Assembly: GCA_028280065.1 (NCBI GenBank)
Contig: JANQMN010000053.1
Span: 62,001-126,000, forward strand
DNA: 64,000 nucleotides
From: Hahella sp.
GTDB lineage: Bacteria > Pseudomonadota > Gammaproteobacteria > Pseudomonadales > Oleiphilaceae
Direction of reading: 5' to 3'
Shown here piece after piece: positions 56,357 through 64,000 of this stretch. Within the stretch, counting starts at the first letter, position 1. Each line of letters begins with the position of its first letter. Made by a program: the position numbers and the translations under genes. The notes below the pieces were generated by a model. It searched no databases and was not told where the DNA came from. It worked only from the letters and a program-made list of their open reading frames with translations.

Positions 56357-57928
56357 TTAGGAATCTTGCCAGGGTCCTTTTAAGGTGCTGCTGTCAAGGT
56401 GCGAGGAACGAATGTCAGGGACAACCACCTTATCTTTTTCCATGACACTGCGCACAACTGACAACCCTGCTGCAACCAATTTGGCGGCTGTTCGGTCGGT
56501 CATGTTGATTTCGGCGCAAGGCGTCACATGGGCATCGCCATCGGCATCATACATCACGTGAATAGGCAGCTTGTCCACTTCCTGGATTGCACCCGGTTGG
56601 AAGGACCAGCCAAATTGGCTATAGCTCTTGCCAAGCAATAATACGGCCAACCAAGCACTATTCCCCCATAAATAGTAGTGGTGGGGATTATTTACAGGCA
56701 GCTCTTCAAAACTGAAACTTTCGACATGCGAATACTTCTTGCCGTATGGAAGTCGAAGCAGGAAGCGTGGGGCAAGCAGACTTAAAAACTGACTCTCCTC
56801 GGTTTGCCGAAATGACTGCCAAGCCGACAAGAAGCTCGGGTCTGCCCGATAGTTCCAGTCATCGCTATCAGGTTGCTTGGCCAGGCTGGCGGTGCCTGCG
56901 ATTCGCTCATTGCCTCCCGTCAACACACCGGCGCCTGTTGCAGCGCCAAGTTCAGCGAGATAGCGGAGCCCTGCAACATGGATTTCGCTGTCGGTAAATT
57001 GATAATCGGCGAGTAGCATCGCAAAGGCGTCCTGACCTTCCACCTGGCGCTTTTCCACCAGCCGCTTGTGCAAACCGCCTGATTCACCGGCAGCCCAGGC
57101 TTCCGCATCGTCCAATAGTTCCTGCCGGCTAACGTCCATGATAAAAACTTTAAGTTTGCTGTCCGTTTCCAGTTGCTTGGTCAACAGATACAAGCTCCGC
57201 CAGCTTGCCTCTATTTTTTGGAAGTCGCTGTTATGCAATATTTTCCGCATCAATTGGCTGGTGGACTCATCCACGGAAGCCAGCAGCTCATCTTGCCGGG
57301 GGTCCGGGCGAGGTATGAGATAGGGCTCCATAATATCCCTAACCAGTTGTTTTACATCAAATTCCTCAGAAGTCTGCTTGGCTATTGGCGCTCCGAGCAA
57401 CTGATCTAACAACGATTCGTCTGCGGCGTCATTCTGCCCATTCGCCTGCTGTGCCTCCTTGCTATCGTCCGCAGCCGCAACCTGCGATTGCTTAGCGGTT
57501 TCCGACGAGGATTTAGAAGTCGCCCAGCTTTGCACTTCCTGTGCAGCCTCATCAAAGGTCGAAGAATTTTTCAATCGCTTACGTAGATTTTTAAAGCGAT
57601 CAAAAAGCGGGATACGCTCGTAGATAAAATCGGGGTGCAGGTCATCCATTTCGCGGAAAGTCATGGGCCCGTCCGCCAATGGCGTATCCAGCGTAACCTT
57701 CAGCCTTTCGAAAATCTCCTCCAGGTTGTCACGATCCACCTCGATCATCTTTCGGTTTGCGAGTCCGGTTACATCCGCGGTGTCCCGGTGCCCTCTCCCG
57801 GAAAAGTCACCCAAAATGGCAATATGGCAGGTTTTCACCTGAGGAGCAGCGTTGCGCGGAGCTTTGTTTTTGGCTTGCTTACCTGTCGAAAAATCGATGC
57901 TGCCAGTGGATATCGTGGGTCTGGACAT
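56357..57928 (-). CDS. Orphan fused TssB-TssC-like contractile-sheath protein
   Basis: A 523-residue protein joining two type VI secretion sheath subunits. Residues about 32-125 resemble TssB (VKTCHIAILGDFSGRG, RKMIEVDRDNLEEIFERLKV, MTFREMDDLHPDFIYERIPL). A Ser/Ala/Gln-rich linker (about 138-172) follows. Residues about 176-523 resemble TssC (RKILHNSDFQKIEASWRSLY, LKVFIMDVSRQELLDDA, PYGKKYSHVESFSFEELP, WSFQPGAIQEVDKLPIHVMY, EINMTDRTAAKLVAAGLS). In usual T6SS clusters these are separate genes beside tssK, tssE and tssF; none is here. It may work in an unlinked system or be a domesticated sheath. Gene order suggests co-transcription with ptsP. Confidence 0.82.
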   Translation of the reverse strand: MSRPTISTGSIDFSTGKQAKNKAPRNAAPQVKTCHIAILGDFSGRGHRDTADVTGLANRKMIEVDRDNLEEIFERLKVTLDTPLADGPMTFREMDDLHPDFIYERIPLFDRFKNLRKRLKNSSTFDEAAQEVQSWATSKSSSETAKQSQVAAADDSKEAQQANGQNDAADESLLDQLLGAPIAKQTSEEFDVKQLVRDIMEPYLIPRPDPRQDELLASVDESTSQLMRKILHNSDFQKIEASWRSLYLLTKQLETDSKLKVFIMDVSRQELLDDAEAWAAGESGGLHKRLVEKRQVEGQDAFAMLLADYQFTDSEIHVAGLRYLAELGAATGAGVLTGGNERIAGTASLAKQPDSDDWNYRADPSFLSAWQSFRQTEESQFLSLLAPRFLLRLPYGKKYSHVESFSFEELPVNNPHHYYLWGNSAWLAVLLLGKSYSQFGWSFQPGAIQEVDKLPIHVMYDADGDAHVTPCAEINMTDRTAAKLVAAGLSVVRSVMEKDKVVVPDIRSSHLDSSTLKGPWQDS

Positions 57929-58905
57929 GTTTACTTCCTATCTTGGGTGTGGATTCTTAGTTTTGACTATATTTACTACAGGATATAGGAGACCGTGAAC
58001 TACAGCAGTATAGATAAGAAAGCCTTCCAGCTAAACCTGAGGCGCCAGGGACCACCTTTTTATTTAGTCTGGCGTGCAAAGTTGTTCTAATTTGGTGCAC
58101 ACCCTTCTGTTGTTGCCAGGAGTTTGTTTATGGAAGGATGCAGGCAAGACGCTTACAGCGCGCAAAGCCTCATTATTTTTGTAAACTTACCAAAATTATA
58201 GAAAAGTATAAGCGATCACTATTTATTCAATTTTGTTATATGCCTGTTTACCGGAATGAACCCAAAGCGGCAAATTTTCTCCTGACTTCTGATTCCTGAA
58301 GCAGGCTGTTTGGCCATTTACAAATAGTAACAATGGCGCCCAAACAATTCGAAAAAAACTTTTCAACCATTTGTTTTTTATATCTTTTATTTGAATCAAA
58401 TATCCAACGTGCGCAGGACCTGGATTGACAAATCCCGGTTAGAATCATCTCAATTCACAAACCGGAGCCAGATGTACCCGAGCAATTACTCAATTTTCTC
58501 CCCACAACCCCGGATAAGATGACGCACGTCAAATTTTTCACATCTTAAAAGTCGTAATATTACAACCACTGAAATCCAAGGCGGATTCCACAATCAGGAT
58601 GATTCACCGACACAGTATGGTGAAATGATGACTGGCTGCATTTGTTGGGCGCAGCGAGTCAGTGCTTGGTCTTCTGGCATGTCACATAAAAATAATGTGC
58701 AAAGCACGACATCATCAACCATATTTCTGGTGAGGATGCACCGGTTAGCAGCTTACAGCCAAATGGCTGCAAAATTGGGCACTGGGCAGGTGCGCTTCGA
58801 AACCGGGGCTATTTGCAGATGTCACCCGTCAGCAAATGAAGGTTTTAAAGGGGGGGCGCGTAAAGCGTTACCATTGTGTTTTACACGAAACATTAGGAAT
58901 TATTT
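57929..58905. other. 977-base non-coding region upstream of pflB
   Basis: AT-rich and without a credible gene: readings at 58248-58448 and 58625-59107 have no domain character, and the latter overlaps pflB out of frame. The length suggests an extended control region for pflB. It holds a dyad at 58519-58532. An AT-rich inverted tract surrounds TTTGAATCAAA near 58388-58400. No promoter is called with confidence. Confidence 0.45.
58519..58532. promoter_or_regulatory. ATGACGCACGTCAA dyad, weak FNR-like site
   Basis: TGACG and CGTCA are symmetric around CA. Against the FNR consensus TTGAT-N4-ATCAA it differs at three positions. It is about 375 bases before the pflB start. PFL genes are commonly FNR- and ArcA-controlled, which makes the site worth noting, but the match is weak. 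Confidence 0.25.
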
Positions 58906-61176
58906 ATGTACAGAAATGACCAAGACCAAACCGTTGCTCAAACCGAATCAAATCCTTGGGAGGGGTTTCAAGCAGGTCCCTGGCAAAAAGAAGTCAACGT
59001 TCGTGACTTTATCCAACTCAACTATGCTCCATACGAAGGTAATGACGAGTTTCTTTCCGAAGCAACTGACCGTACCAAAACTGTTTGGGGCAAAGTCCTT
59101 GAGCTGATGAAGGAAGAGAATGCCAAACATGCGCCTCTCGATTTCGATCCTGAGACTCCTTCAACCATTACTTCGCACGATGCAGGCTATATCGATCAAA
59201 GCCTGGAGCGTATTGTCGGCTTGCAAACCGACGCTCCCTTGAAGCGTGCAATTATCTGTAGCGGCGGTATTCGCATGGTTAAAACCTCTTGCGATACCTA
59301 CGGCAAGGAGCTGAACCCCCAAGTTTGGGAAACCTTTACCAAATACCGCAAAACCCACAACGAAGGCGTTTTCAGCGCTTACACACCGGAAATCCTTGCT
59401 TGCCGGAAAGTCGGCATCATTACCGGCCTGCCAGATGCTTACGGGCGTGGCCGGATCATCGGCGACTACCGTCGTGTCGCTCTCTACGGTATCGATGCAT
59501 TAATCAAGTTCAAGAAAACGGAAAAATCGGAACTTAACGGTAACGTGATGGACGAGTCGACCATTCGTCTTCGCGAAGAACTGACTGATCAGCTCAAAGC
59601 ACTGGAAGACATGAAAGTCATGGCAAAAAGCTATGGCTTTGACATCGGCAGAGCCGCACAAAACGCCCGCGAAGCTATCCAATGGACCTACTTCGGCTAC
59701 TTGGCCGCAGTCAAGTTCTCAAACGGTGCCGCCATGAGCTTTGGCCGTGCGCAAAACTTCTTCGACATTTACATCGAACGCGATATCGCAGCCGGCGTAT
59801 TGACTGAAGACGAAGCTCAAGAGCTTATTGACGATTTGGTCATCAAATTAAGAATGGTTCGCTTCCTCCGTACTCCTGAGTACGATGAGTTGTTCTCAGG
59901 CGATCCTACCTGGGTTACTGAGTCCATCGGAGGTATGAGCGAAGACGGTCGTCCGTTAATCACCAAGACTTCATTCCGTATGCTACAAACCCTTTACAAC
60001 TTGGGTGCGGCTCCGGAACCTAACTTGACTGTACTTTGGTCCGACAAGCTTCCGGCTGGTTTCAAAGAGTTCTGCTCGAAAGTTTCTATCGACACCTCTT
60101 CCATCCAGTATGAGAGCGATGACTTGATGCGCGACAGATTTGGCGACGACTATGGCATAGCCTGCTGTGTATCCGCCATGCGTATTGGTAAGCAAATGCA
60201 GTTCTTCGGTGCTCGTGCCAACCTCGCCAAGGTAATCCTTTACGGTATCAACGGCGGCCGTGACGAGAAATCCGGCATGCAGGTCGGTCCTGAAATGCCT
60301 GTATTGACCGATGAAGAATTCAGCTACGAAACCGTAATGGAGCGTTTCCAAACCTACATGGAATGGCTGGCGAAAACTTACGTAAACGCCCTGAATATCA
60401 TCCATTATATGCATGACAAATATGCCTATGAAGCTCCGTTAATGGCACTGCATGATCGTGAAGTGTACAGAACCATGGCATGCGGCATGGCAGGCCTGTC
60501 AATACTCGCAGACTCTTTGAGCGCCATTAAATACGCCAAAGTGAAGCCTATTCGTAACGAAGAAGGCATGGTCACCGATTTCGATATCGAAGGCGATTTT
60601 CCGAAGTTCGGTAATAATGACCCACGGGTAGACGATATTGCTAATGCAATGGTTTCTGATTTCATGGCAAATATCCGCAAGACGCCGACTTACCGTGGAG
60701 CAACTCCGACGCAGTCGATTCTGACCATCACCTCAAACGTTGTTTATGGCAAGAAAACCGGCTCCACTCCTGACGGACGTAAAGCCGGCGAACCGTTTGC
60801 TCCTGGAGCAAACCCGATGCATGGCCGTGATGAGAAAGGCGCATTGGCCTCACTTCTTAGTGTCGCCAAGCTCCCGTACGATGACGCGGAAGACGGTATT
60901 TCCTATACCATGAGTATTTTGCCAGAAGGGCTTGGTAAGGAACGCGATATGCGCGTTAACAACCTGAGCAGCCTGTTGGATGGCTACTTCACAGCGAGCG
61001 GCCACCACATCAACGTGAATGTGCTGAACAAAGAAACGCTGTTGGACGCAATGGAACATCCTGAGCAGTATCCACAGCTAACTATCCGGGTATCCGGTTA
61101 TGCGGTTAACTTCGTCAAGCTGAATCGTGAACAACAGCTGGACGTTATCAACCGCACATTCCACAGCCAGATGTAA
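58906..61176 (+). CDS. pflB: Pyruvate formate-lyase
   Basis: A 756-residue glycyl-radical enzyme splitting pyruvate and CoA into formate and acetyl-CoA without oxygen. The N-terminus has [19 protein letters not shown]. The catalytic Cys pair is in [13 protein letters not shown] (Cys420-Cys421). The glycyl-radical motif [10 protein letters not shown] carries the radical Gly at about 731. Length and order match E. coli PflB (760). AGGAA precedes the ATG. pflA follows after 174 bases containing a strong stem-loop. The long upstream region suggests heavy regulation. Confidence 0.97.
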   Translation: MYRNDQDQTVAQTESNPWEGFQAGPWQKEVNVRDFIQLNYAPYEGNDEFLSEATDRTKTVWGKVLELMKEENAKHAPLDFDPETPSTITSHDAGYIDQSLERIVGLQTDAPLKRAIICSGGIRMVKTSCDTYGKELNPQVWETFTKYRKTHNEGVFSAYTPEILACRKVGIITGLPDAYGRGRIIGDYRRVALYGIDALIKFKKTEKSELNGNVMDESTIRLREELTDQLKALEDMKVMAKSYGFDIGRAAQNAREAIQWTYFGYLAAVKFSNGAAMSFGRAQNFFDIYIERDIAAGVLTEDEAQELIDDLVIKLRMVRFLRTPEYDELFSGDPTWVTESIGGMSEDGRPLITKTSFRMLQTLYNLGAAPEPNLTVLWSDKLPAGFKEFCSKVSIDTSSIQYESDDLMRDRFGDDYGIACCVSAMRIGKQMQFFGARANLAKVILYGINGGRDEKSGMQVGPEMPVLTDEEFSYETVMERFQTYMEWLAKTYVNALNIIHYMHDKYAYEAPLMALHDREVYRTMACGMAGLSILADSLSAIKYAKVKPIRNEEGMVTDFDIEGDFPKFGNNDPRVDDIANAMVSDFMANIRKTPTYRGATPTQSILTITSNVVYGKKTGSTPDGRKAGEPFAPGANPMHGRDEKGALASLLSVAKLPYDDAEDGISYTMSILPEGLGKERDMRVNNLSSLLDGYFTASGHHINVNVLNKETLLDAMEHPEQYPQLTIRVSGYAVNFVKLNREQQLDVINRTFHSQM

Positions 61177-61184
61177 CCCTCCCC

Positions 61185-61215
61185 GCTGCAGCCCACTGCC
61201 CCCTCGGGCTGCAGC
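61185..61215 (+). promoter_or_regulatory. Stem-loop after pflB
   Basis: GCTGCAGCCC (61185-61194) pairs perfectly with GGGCTGCAGC (61206-61215) around an 11-base loop. It is followed by seven A, not T, so it is not a standard terminator on either strand. It may protect the pflB mRNA 3' end and lower expression of pflA relative to pflB. Confidence 0.5.
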
Positions 61216-61350
61216 AAAAAAATCTGGTTGTTTTGCAACAAAGGACTATTCTTGAGCAAGGAATGCTCTTATCCTTCCGAATCGTATTGAATCACCAAGG
61301 GCGTTTCCCCGGAACTAAATTACCAGCTTTAAGCATTAGGTAGTCTTAAA

Positions 61351-62142
61351 ATGAGCGTAAGTTTTGTTGAGCTTCCAACCCGTAGCGTAGATGCTAAGCA
61401 CTTACTTGGGCGAATCCATAGCTTTGAGAGCTTTGGCACAGTCGATGGTCCCGGAACAAGGTTTGTCGTATTTCTTCAAGGCTGTTTGTTTCGCTGTAAA
61501 TATTGCCACAACCGGGATACTTGGGACCTCAATGAAGGCAAACTCTATTCGGTCACCGAAATGCTGGACGAGATACTGCCTTACATTCCTTTTATCGATG
61601 CGTCTGGCGGAGGCGTAACGGTCACCGGCGGCGAACCGTTGCTGCAAAAGGAGTTCATTTGTGTCTTATTTAAACTGTTACGCCAACAGGGCATACACAC
61701 CTGTTTAGATACCAATGGTTATGTCAACCTCCGGGATTACGGCAAAGAACTCGATAAGCTGTTCGAGCGCACCAACCTGGTACTGCTTGACTTGAAACAA
61801 ATAGACAACGACAAGCATATTCTGTTGACAGAAATATCCAACGAAAAACCGCTGGAATTTGCCAGGTATCTGAATAAGATCAATCAGCCTACTTGGATTC
61901 GCCATGTTGTTGTTCCTGGCTACTCCGACGACCTGGAAGACATCAAGCGACTCGCAGACTTTGTCGCACCAATGAAAAATGTCGAAAAAGTTGAACTTCT
62001 GCCGTACCACAAGCTAGGAAAGCATAAGTGGGAGTCCTATGGCGAAAGCTATCCTCTGGAAGGCGTTGAACCCCCAAGCAAAGAGAAAATGCGGCAAATC
62101 AAGGAAATATTCAATGACGCCGGACTCGCCACGCAGTTATAG
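61351..62142 (+). CDS. pflA: Pyruvate formate-lyase activating enzyme
   Basis: A 263-residue radical SAM enzyme that creates the glycyl radical on PflB. The cluster motif is GCLFRCKYCHNRDTWD (CxxxCxxC). SFESFGTVDGPGTRFVVFLQ, SGGGVTVTGGEPLLQ and LLDLKQIDNDKH are family marks. Length is close to the E. coli protein (246), with a short N-terminal extension. It follows pflB and precedes the OFA carrier gene. Confidence 0.95.
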   Translation: MSVSFVELPTRSVDAKHLLGRIHSFESFGTVDGPGTRFVVFLQGCLFRCKYCHNRDTWDLNEGKLYSVTEMLDEILPYIPFIDASGGGVTVTGGEPLLQKEFICVLFKLLRQQGIHTCLDTNGYVNLRDYGKELDKLFERTNLVLLDLKQIDNDKHILLTEISNEKPLEFARYLNKINQPTWIRHVVVPGYSDDLEDIKRLADFVAPMKNVEKVELLPYHKLGKHKWESYGESYPLEGVEPPSKEKMRQIKEIFNDAGLATQL

Positions 62143-62348
62143 CCAAGCCCAAACTTTACGTATAAATACAAGATTTGATATTAAAAACCTAAAAATGCGA
62201 CTACCAATCAATCATTTTAGTCGCGCTTATACGTAATTATCCTAAAAACCTCAACCTCCTTTGAATTCATTCTTGACACCTATCAAGTGGCTGCTTACCG
62301 ACTTCAATAAAATATTGTCGGTAAAACCGGACAACTAGGAGAATGGTA

Positions 62349-63656
62349 ATGAAAAATCGTTGGCTCATCGCAGCCTCTGCCGTAGGCGTGCATGCGTCTA
62401 TCGGCTCAGTCTACGCATTTAGCGTATTCAAAAAGCCTCTTGCCGAACTAATCCCAAGCGCATCAAACAATGAAATCGCTTGGACATTCAGCTTTGCGAT
62501 TCTATTCCTTGGCCTATCGGCTGCCATCATGGGCCACTTTGTTGAACGCCATGGGCCACGCAAGTCGGGCATGCTGGCTGCCAGCTTCTTCGGTGGTGGC
62601 CTGCTGGTTGCCGGCCTGGGCGCCATGCTCGAAAACCTCTACGTAATTTGGCTTGGTTACGGCGTGTTAGGCGGCATCGGCCTCGGTATTGGCTACATTA
62701 CACCCGTTTCCACCCTCGTAAAATGGTTTCCAGATAGACGCGGCTTGGCGACAGGCTTAGCCATTATGGGCTTTGGTTTTGGCGCCATGATTGGCGGCCC
62801 TGTATTTAACTTCATTATCGAATCTTTTGGTGTTCAAAACGGCGGCATCGCAAATACATGGTTCATTATGGGTATTGTCTACCTCGTTATTATGTTTTCC
62901 TCCGCTACTTATCTGGAAAGACCGCCTCAAGGCTGGATGCCTGAAGGCATGAAAAAAGATGTTGAATCCGGCAAGCGCGCAGCCGTTCAGGATTTGACGC
63001 AACTAACTGCTAATGAATCTGTAAAAACCGCACCTTTCTATGGTCTATGGATTATGATGTTCATCAATATTTCTTGCGGTATCGGAGTGATTTACTCGGC
63101 TTCACCGCTGGCCCAGGAAAGCATAGGTTTGACTGCCGCCGAAGCCGCCGCAGTTGTAGGCTTAATGTCTCTGTTTAATGGAATTGGCCGTATTACCTGG
63201 GCATCTTTCTCCGATATCTTGGGTCGACCACAAACCTACATGGCATTCTTCATCATCCAAATCGCAGCATTCATCTTCCTGCCAAATATTACCAGCGTCA
63301 TTCTATTCCAGGTTGTCTTGTACACCATCCTGACATGCTATGGCGGCGGCTTTGCAACCCTGCCTGCCTTCATCGGCGACTTGTTCGGCACCAAGGAACT
63401 TGGCGCAATCCACGGCTATATTCTGACAGCCTGGGCGCTCGCCGGCATTGCCGGACCACAAGTTACTGCCTACATCCGTTCCGTAACAGGCAGCTATGAA
63501 TTAACCCTTTATGTCTTCTCAGGCTTTTTCTGTTTCGCTCTGTTCGTATCGATTCTCATGCTGACATACGTGACCAGAACCAAAGCAAAATTGCATGCTG
63601 AAGCCCAGAAGTTGAGCAGTGGCGACCATTCTCCTTCCAAGCCTGCTACTGCTTAA
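62349..63656 (+). CDS. OFA-family MFS transporter beside pflBA
   Basis: About 435 residues, some 12 membrane spans, OFA family. Marks: HASIGSVYAFSVFKKPLAEL in helix 1, GHFVERHGPRKSGMLAASFF, GGIGLGIGYITPVSTLVKWF, PDRRGLATGLAIMGFGFGA, and the C-terminal TCYGGGFATLPAFIGDLFG. ATG at 62349 follows AGGAG at good spacing; an ATG six bases earlier is too close. Its place after pflBA suggests movement of formate, or of another short monocarboxylate made or used with formate (inference). A strong terminator follows. Confidence 0.88.
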   Translation: MKNRWLIAASAVGVHASIGSVYAFSVFKKPLAELIPSASNNEIAWTFSFAILFLGLSAAIMGHFVERHGPRKSGMLAASFFGGGLLVAGLGAMLENLYVIWLGYGVLGGIGLGIGYITPVSTLVKWFPDRRGLATGLAIMGFGFGAMIGGPVFNFIIESFGVQNGGIANTWFIMGIVYLVIMFSSATYLERPPQGWMPEGMKKDVESGKRAAVQDLTQLTANESVKTAPFYGLWIMMFINISCGIGVIYSASPLAQESIGLTAAEAAAVVGLMSLFNGIGRITWASFSDILGRPQTYMAFFIIQIAAFIFLPNITSVILFQVVLYTILTCYGGGFATLPAFIGDLFGTKELGAIHGYILTAWALAGIAGPQVTAYIRSVTGSYELTLYVFSGFFCFALFVSILMLTYVTRTKAKLHAEAQKLSSGDHSPSKPATA

Positions 63657-63662
63657 TGCCAG

Positions 63663-63698
63663 GATGTGGGCTGGGTTCCCAGCCCACATCTTCTTTTT
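63663..63698 (+). terminator. Strong rho-independent terminator after the OFA gene
   Basis: GATGTGGGCTGGG (63663-63675) pairs exactly with CCCAGCCCACATC (63678-63690), followed by TTCTTTTT. It lies 7 bases after the stop codon and closes the pflBA-carrier group. Confidence 0.9.
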
Positions 63699-63844
63699 AA
63701 CCCCCTTCTACTCACATACTGCCCACACCCTACGGTAAATTTAACCTGCGTATACTTACATTTTGTTGCGAATTCAGCGTCTTGTGTCATGCTTAGTCTA
63801 TTGATGCTTGTTTGAGCACATTCTCTGAAAGACTGGAATTCAAT

Positions 63845-64000
63845 ATGGCAACAAAAAGTCCACAAAAAAAAACCGGGCCTGACAAGGAACCATCTGCCGC
63901 TGAATCTGACGCCAAACCGGATTCCACCCTTCAACTGAAAGAAATCCGGGAGCTATTATTTGGCGCGCAAGTTCGCGAAGTAAATGCAGATATCCATACA
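63845..64000 (+). CDS. Unknown protein, N-terminal 52 residues
   Basis: The reading frame starts ATG at 63845 and runs off the right edge. It begins MATKSPQKKTGPDKEPSAAE, a low-complexity charged stretch, then LKEIRELLFGAQVREVNADI, an amphipathic helix. No family can be named from so little. The ribosome site (TGGAAT) is weak. Confidence 0.5.
   Translation, partial: MATKSPQKKTGPDKEPSAAESDAKPDSTLQLKEIRELLFGAQVREVNADIHT

Noticed and set aside
58625-59107. 160-codon plus-strand frame running into pflB
   Set aside because: Overlaps the well-supported pflB start by 200 bases in another frame; no domain.
62197-62224. GCGACTA/TAGTCGC stem after pflA
   Set aside because: Only 7 bp with a 14-base loop and no T-run; too weak to call a terminator.
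1-64000. CRISPR arrays, insertion sequences, tRNA or rRNA genes
   Set aside because: No regular short repeats with spacers, no transposase, no ribosomal or tRNA signatures noticed on either strand.

Overview
The window looks like chromosomal DNA of a gammaproteobacterium. It has Gram-negative envelope genes (TonB-dependent receptor, trimeric-type porin with an acidic mature protein, periplasmic DNA ligase, lytic transglycosylase, lipoprotein), the nitrogen-PTS enzyme PtsP, topoisomerase IV ParE, a glcDEF operon and malate:quinone oxidoreductase. The acidic porin hints at a marine or saline habitat, but the genus cannot be fixed from sequence reading alone. There is no rRNA, no tRNA that I can recognise, no insertion sequence and no CRISPR array.

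Layout. 1-1.1 kb: 5' part of a BtuB-like receptor behind a cobalamin riboswitch. 1.2-6.7 kb (minus): DUF342/FapA-like protein, PhnN-like kinase, pyruvate kinase, OFA-family MFS carrier. 6.9-12.1 kb: YdjM-like membrane hydrolase, two convergent Uma2-type nuclease genes, an Rhs scrap, a LysE exporter that seems to start at ATT, a CYTH triphosphatase and a porin. 12.1-13 kb: a long non-coding stretch. 13-19.7 kb: dtd with an alpha/beta hydrolase lacking its nucleophile serine, then a FAN1-type nuclease / XPD-like helicase / unknown-protein operon. 19.7-22 kb: DUF1223, spondin-domain lipoprotein, DoxX. 22.2-29.7 kb: a signalling block (histidine kinase, exported five-repeat protein, sigma54 response regulator) followed by a cation/proton antiporter. 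29.9-35.5 kb: YgiQ radical SAM protein, DUF547 protein, moaB-moeA-moaD. 35.6-38.5 kb: small genes, a LysR scrap, lytic transglycosylase, polyphosphate glucokinase. 38.6-46.7 kb: glcDEF, Kef-type antiporter, mqo, ligE. 46.8-56.3 kb: parE, amidase, MBL hydrolase, HD-GYP phosphodiesterase, leucine-rich-repeat protein, ptsP. 56.4-57.9 kb: an orphan fused TssB-TssC-like sheath protein. 58.9-63.7 kb: pflB, pflA and a second OFA carrier, closed by a strong terminator. The start of another gene runs off the right edge.

Metabolic reading. Pyruvate kinase makes pyruvate, pyruvate formate-lyase splits it to acetyl-CoA and formate, and the OFA carrier beside pflBA is placed to move formate or a related monocarboxylate. 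A second OFA carrier lies upstream of pyk. GlcDEF and Mqo feed electrons from glycolate and malate to the quinone pool. Molybdopterin genes are present, but moaA, moaC and moaE are not in this window.

Most interesting items: the orphan TssB-TssC fusion next to ptsP; the exported helical-repeat protein coupled to a histidine kinase and a divergent sigma54 regulator; the FAN1-helicase operon with an unknown third member; the Ser-to-Gly proline-iminopeptidase homologue; the ATT start of lysE; and several gene scraps (Rhs, CBS, DUF1622-like, LysR) too short to be called by ordinary gene finding.
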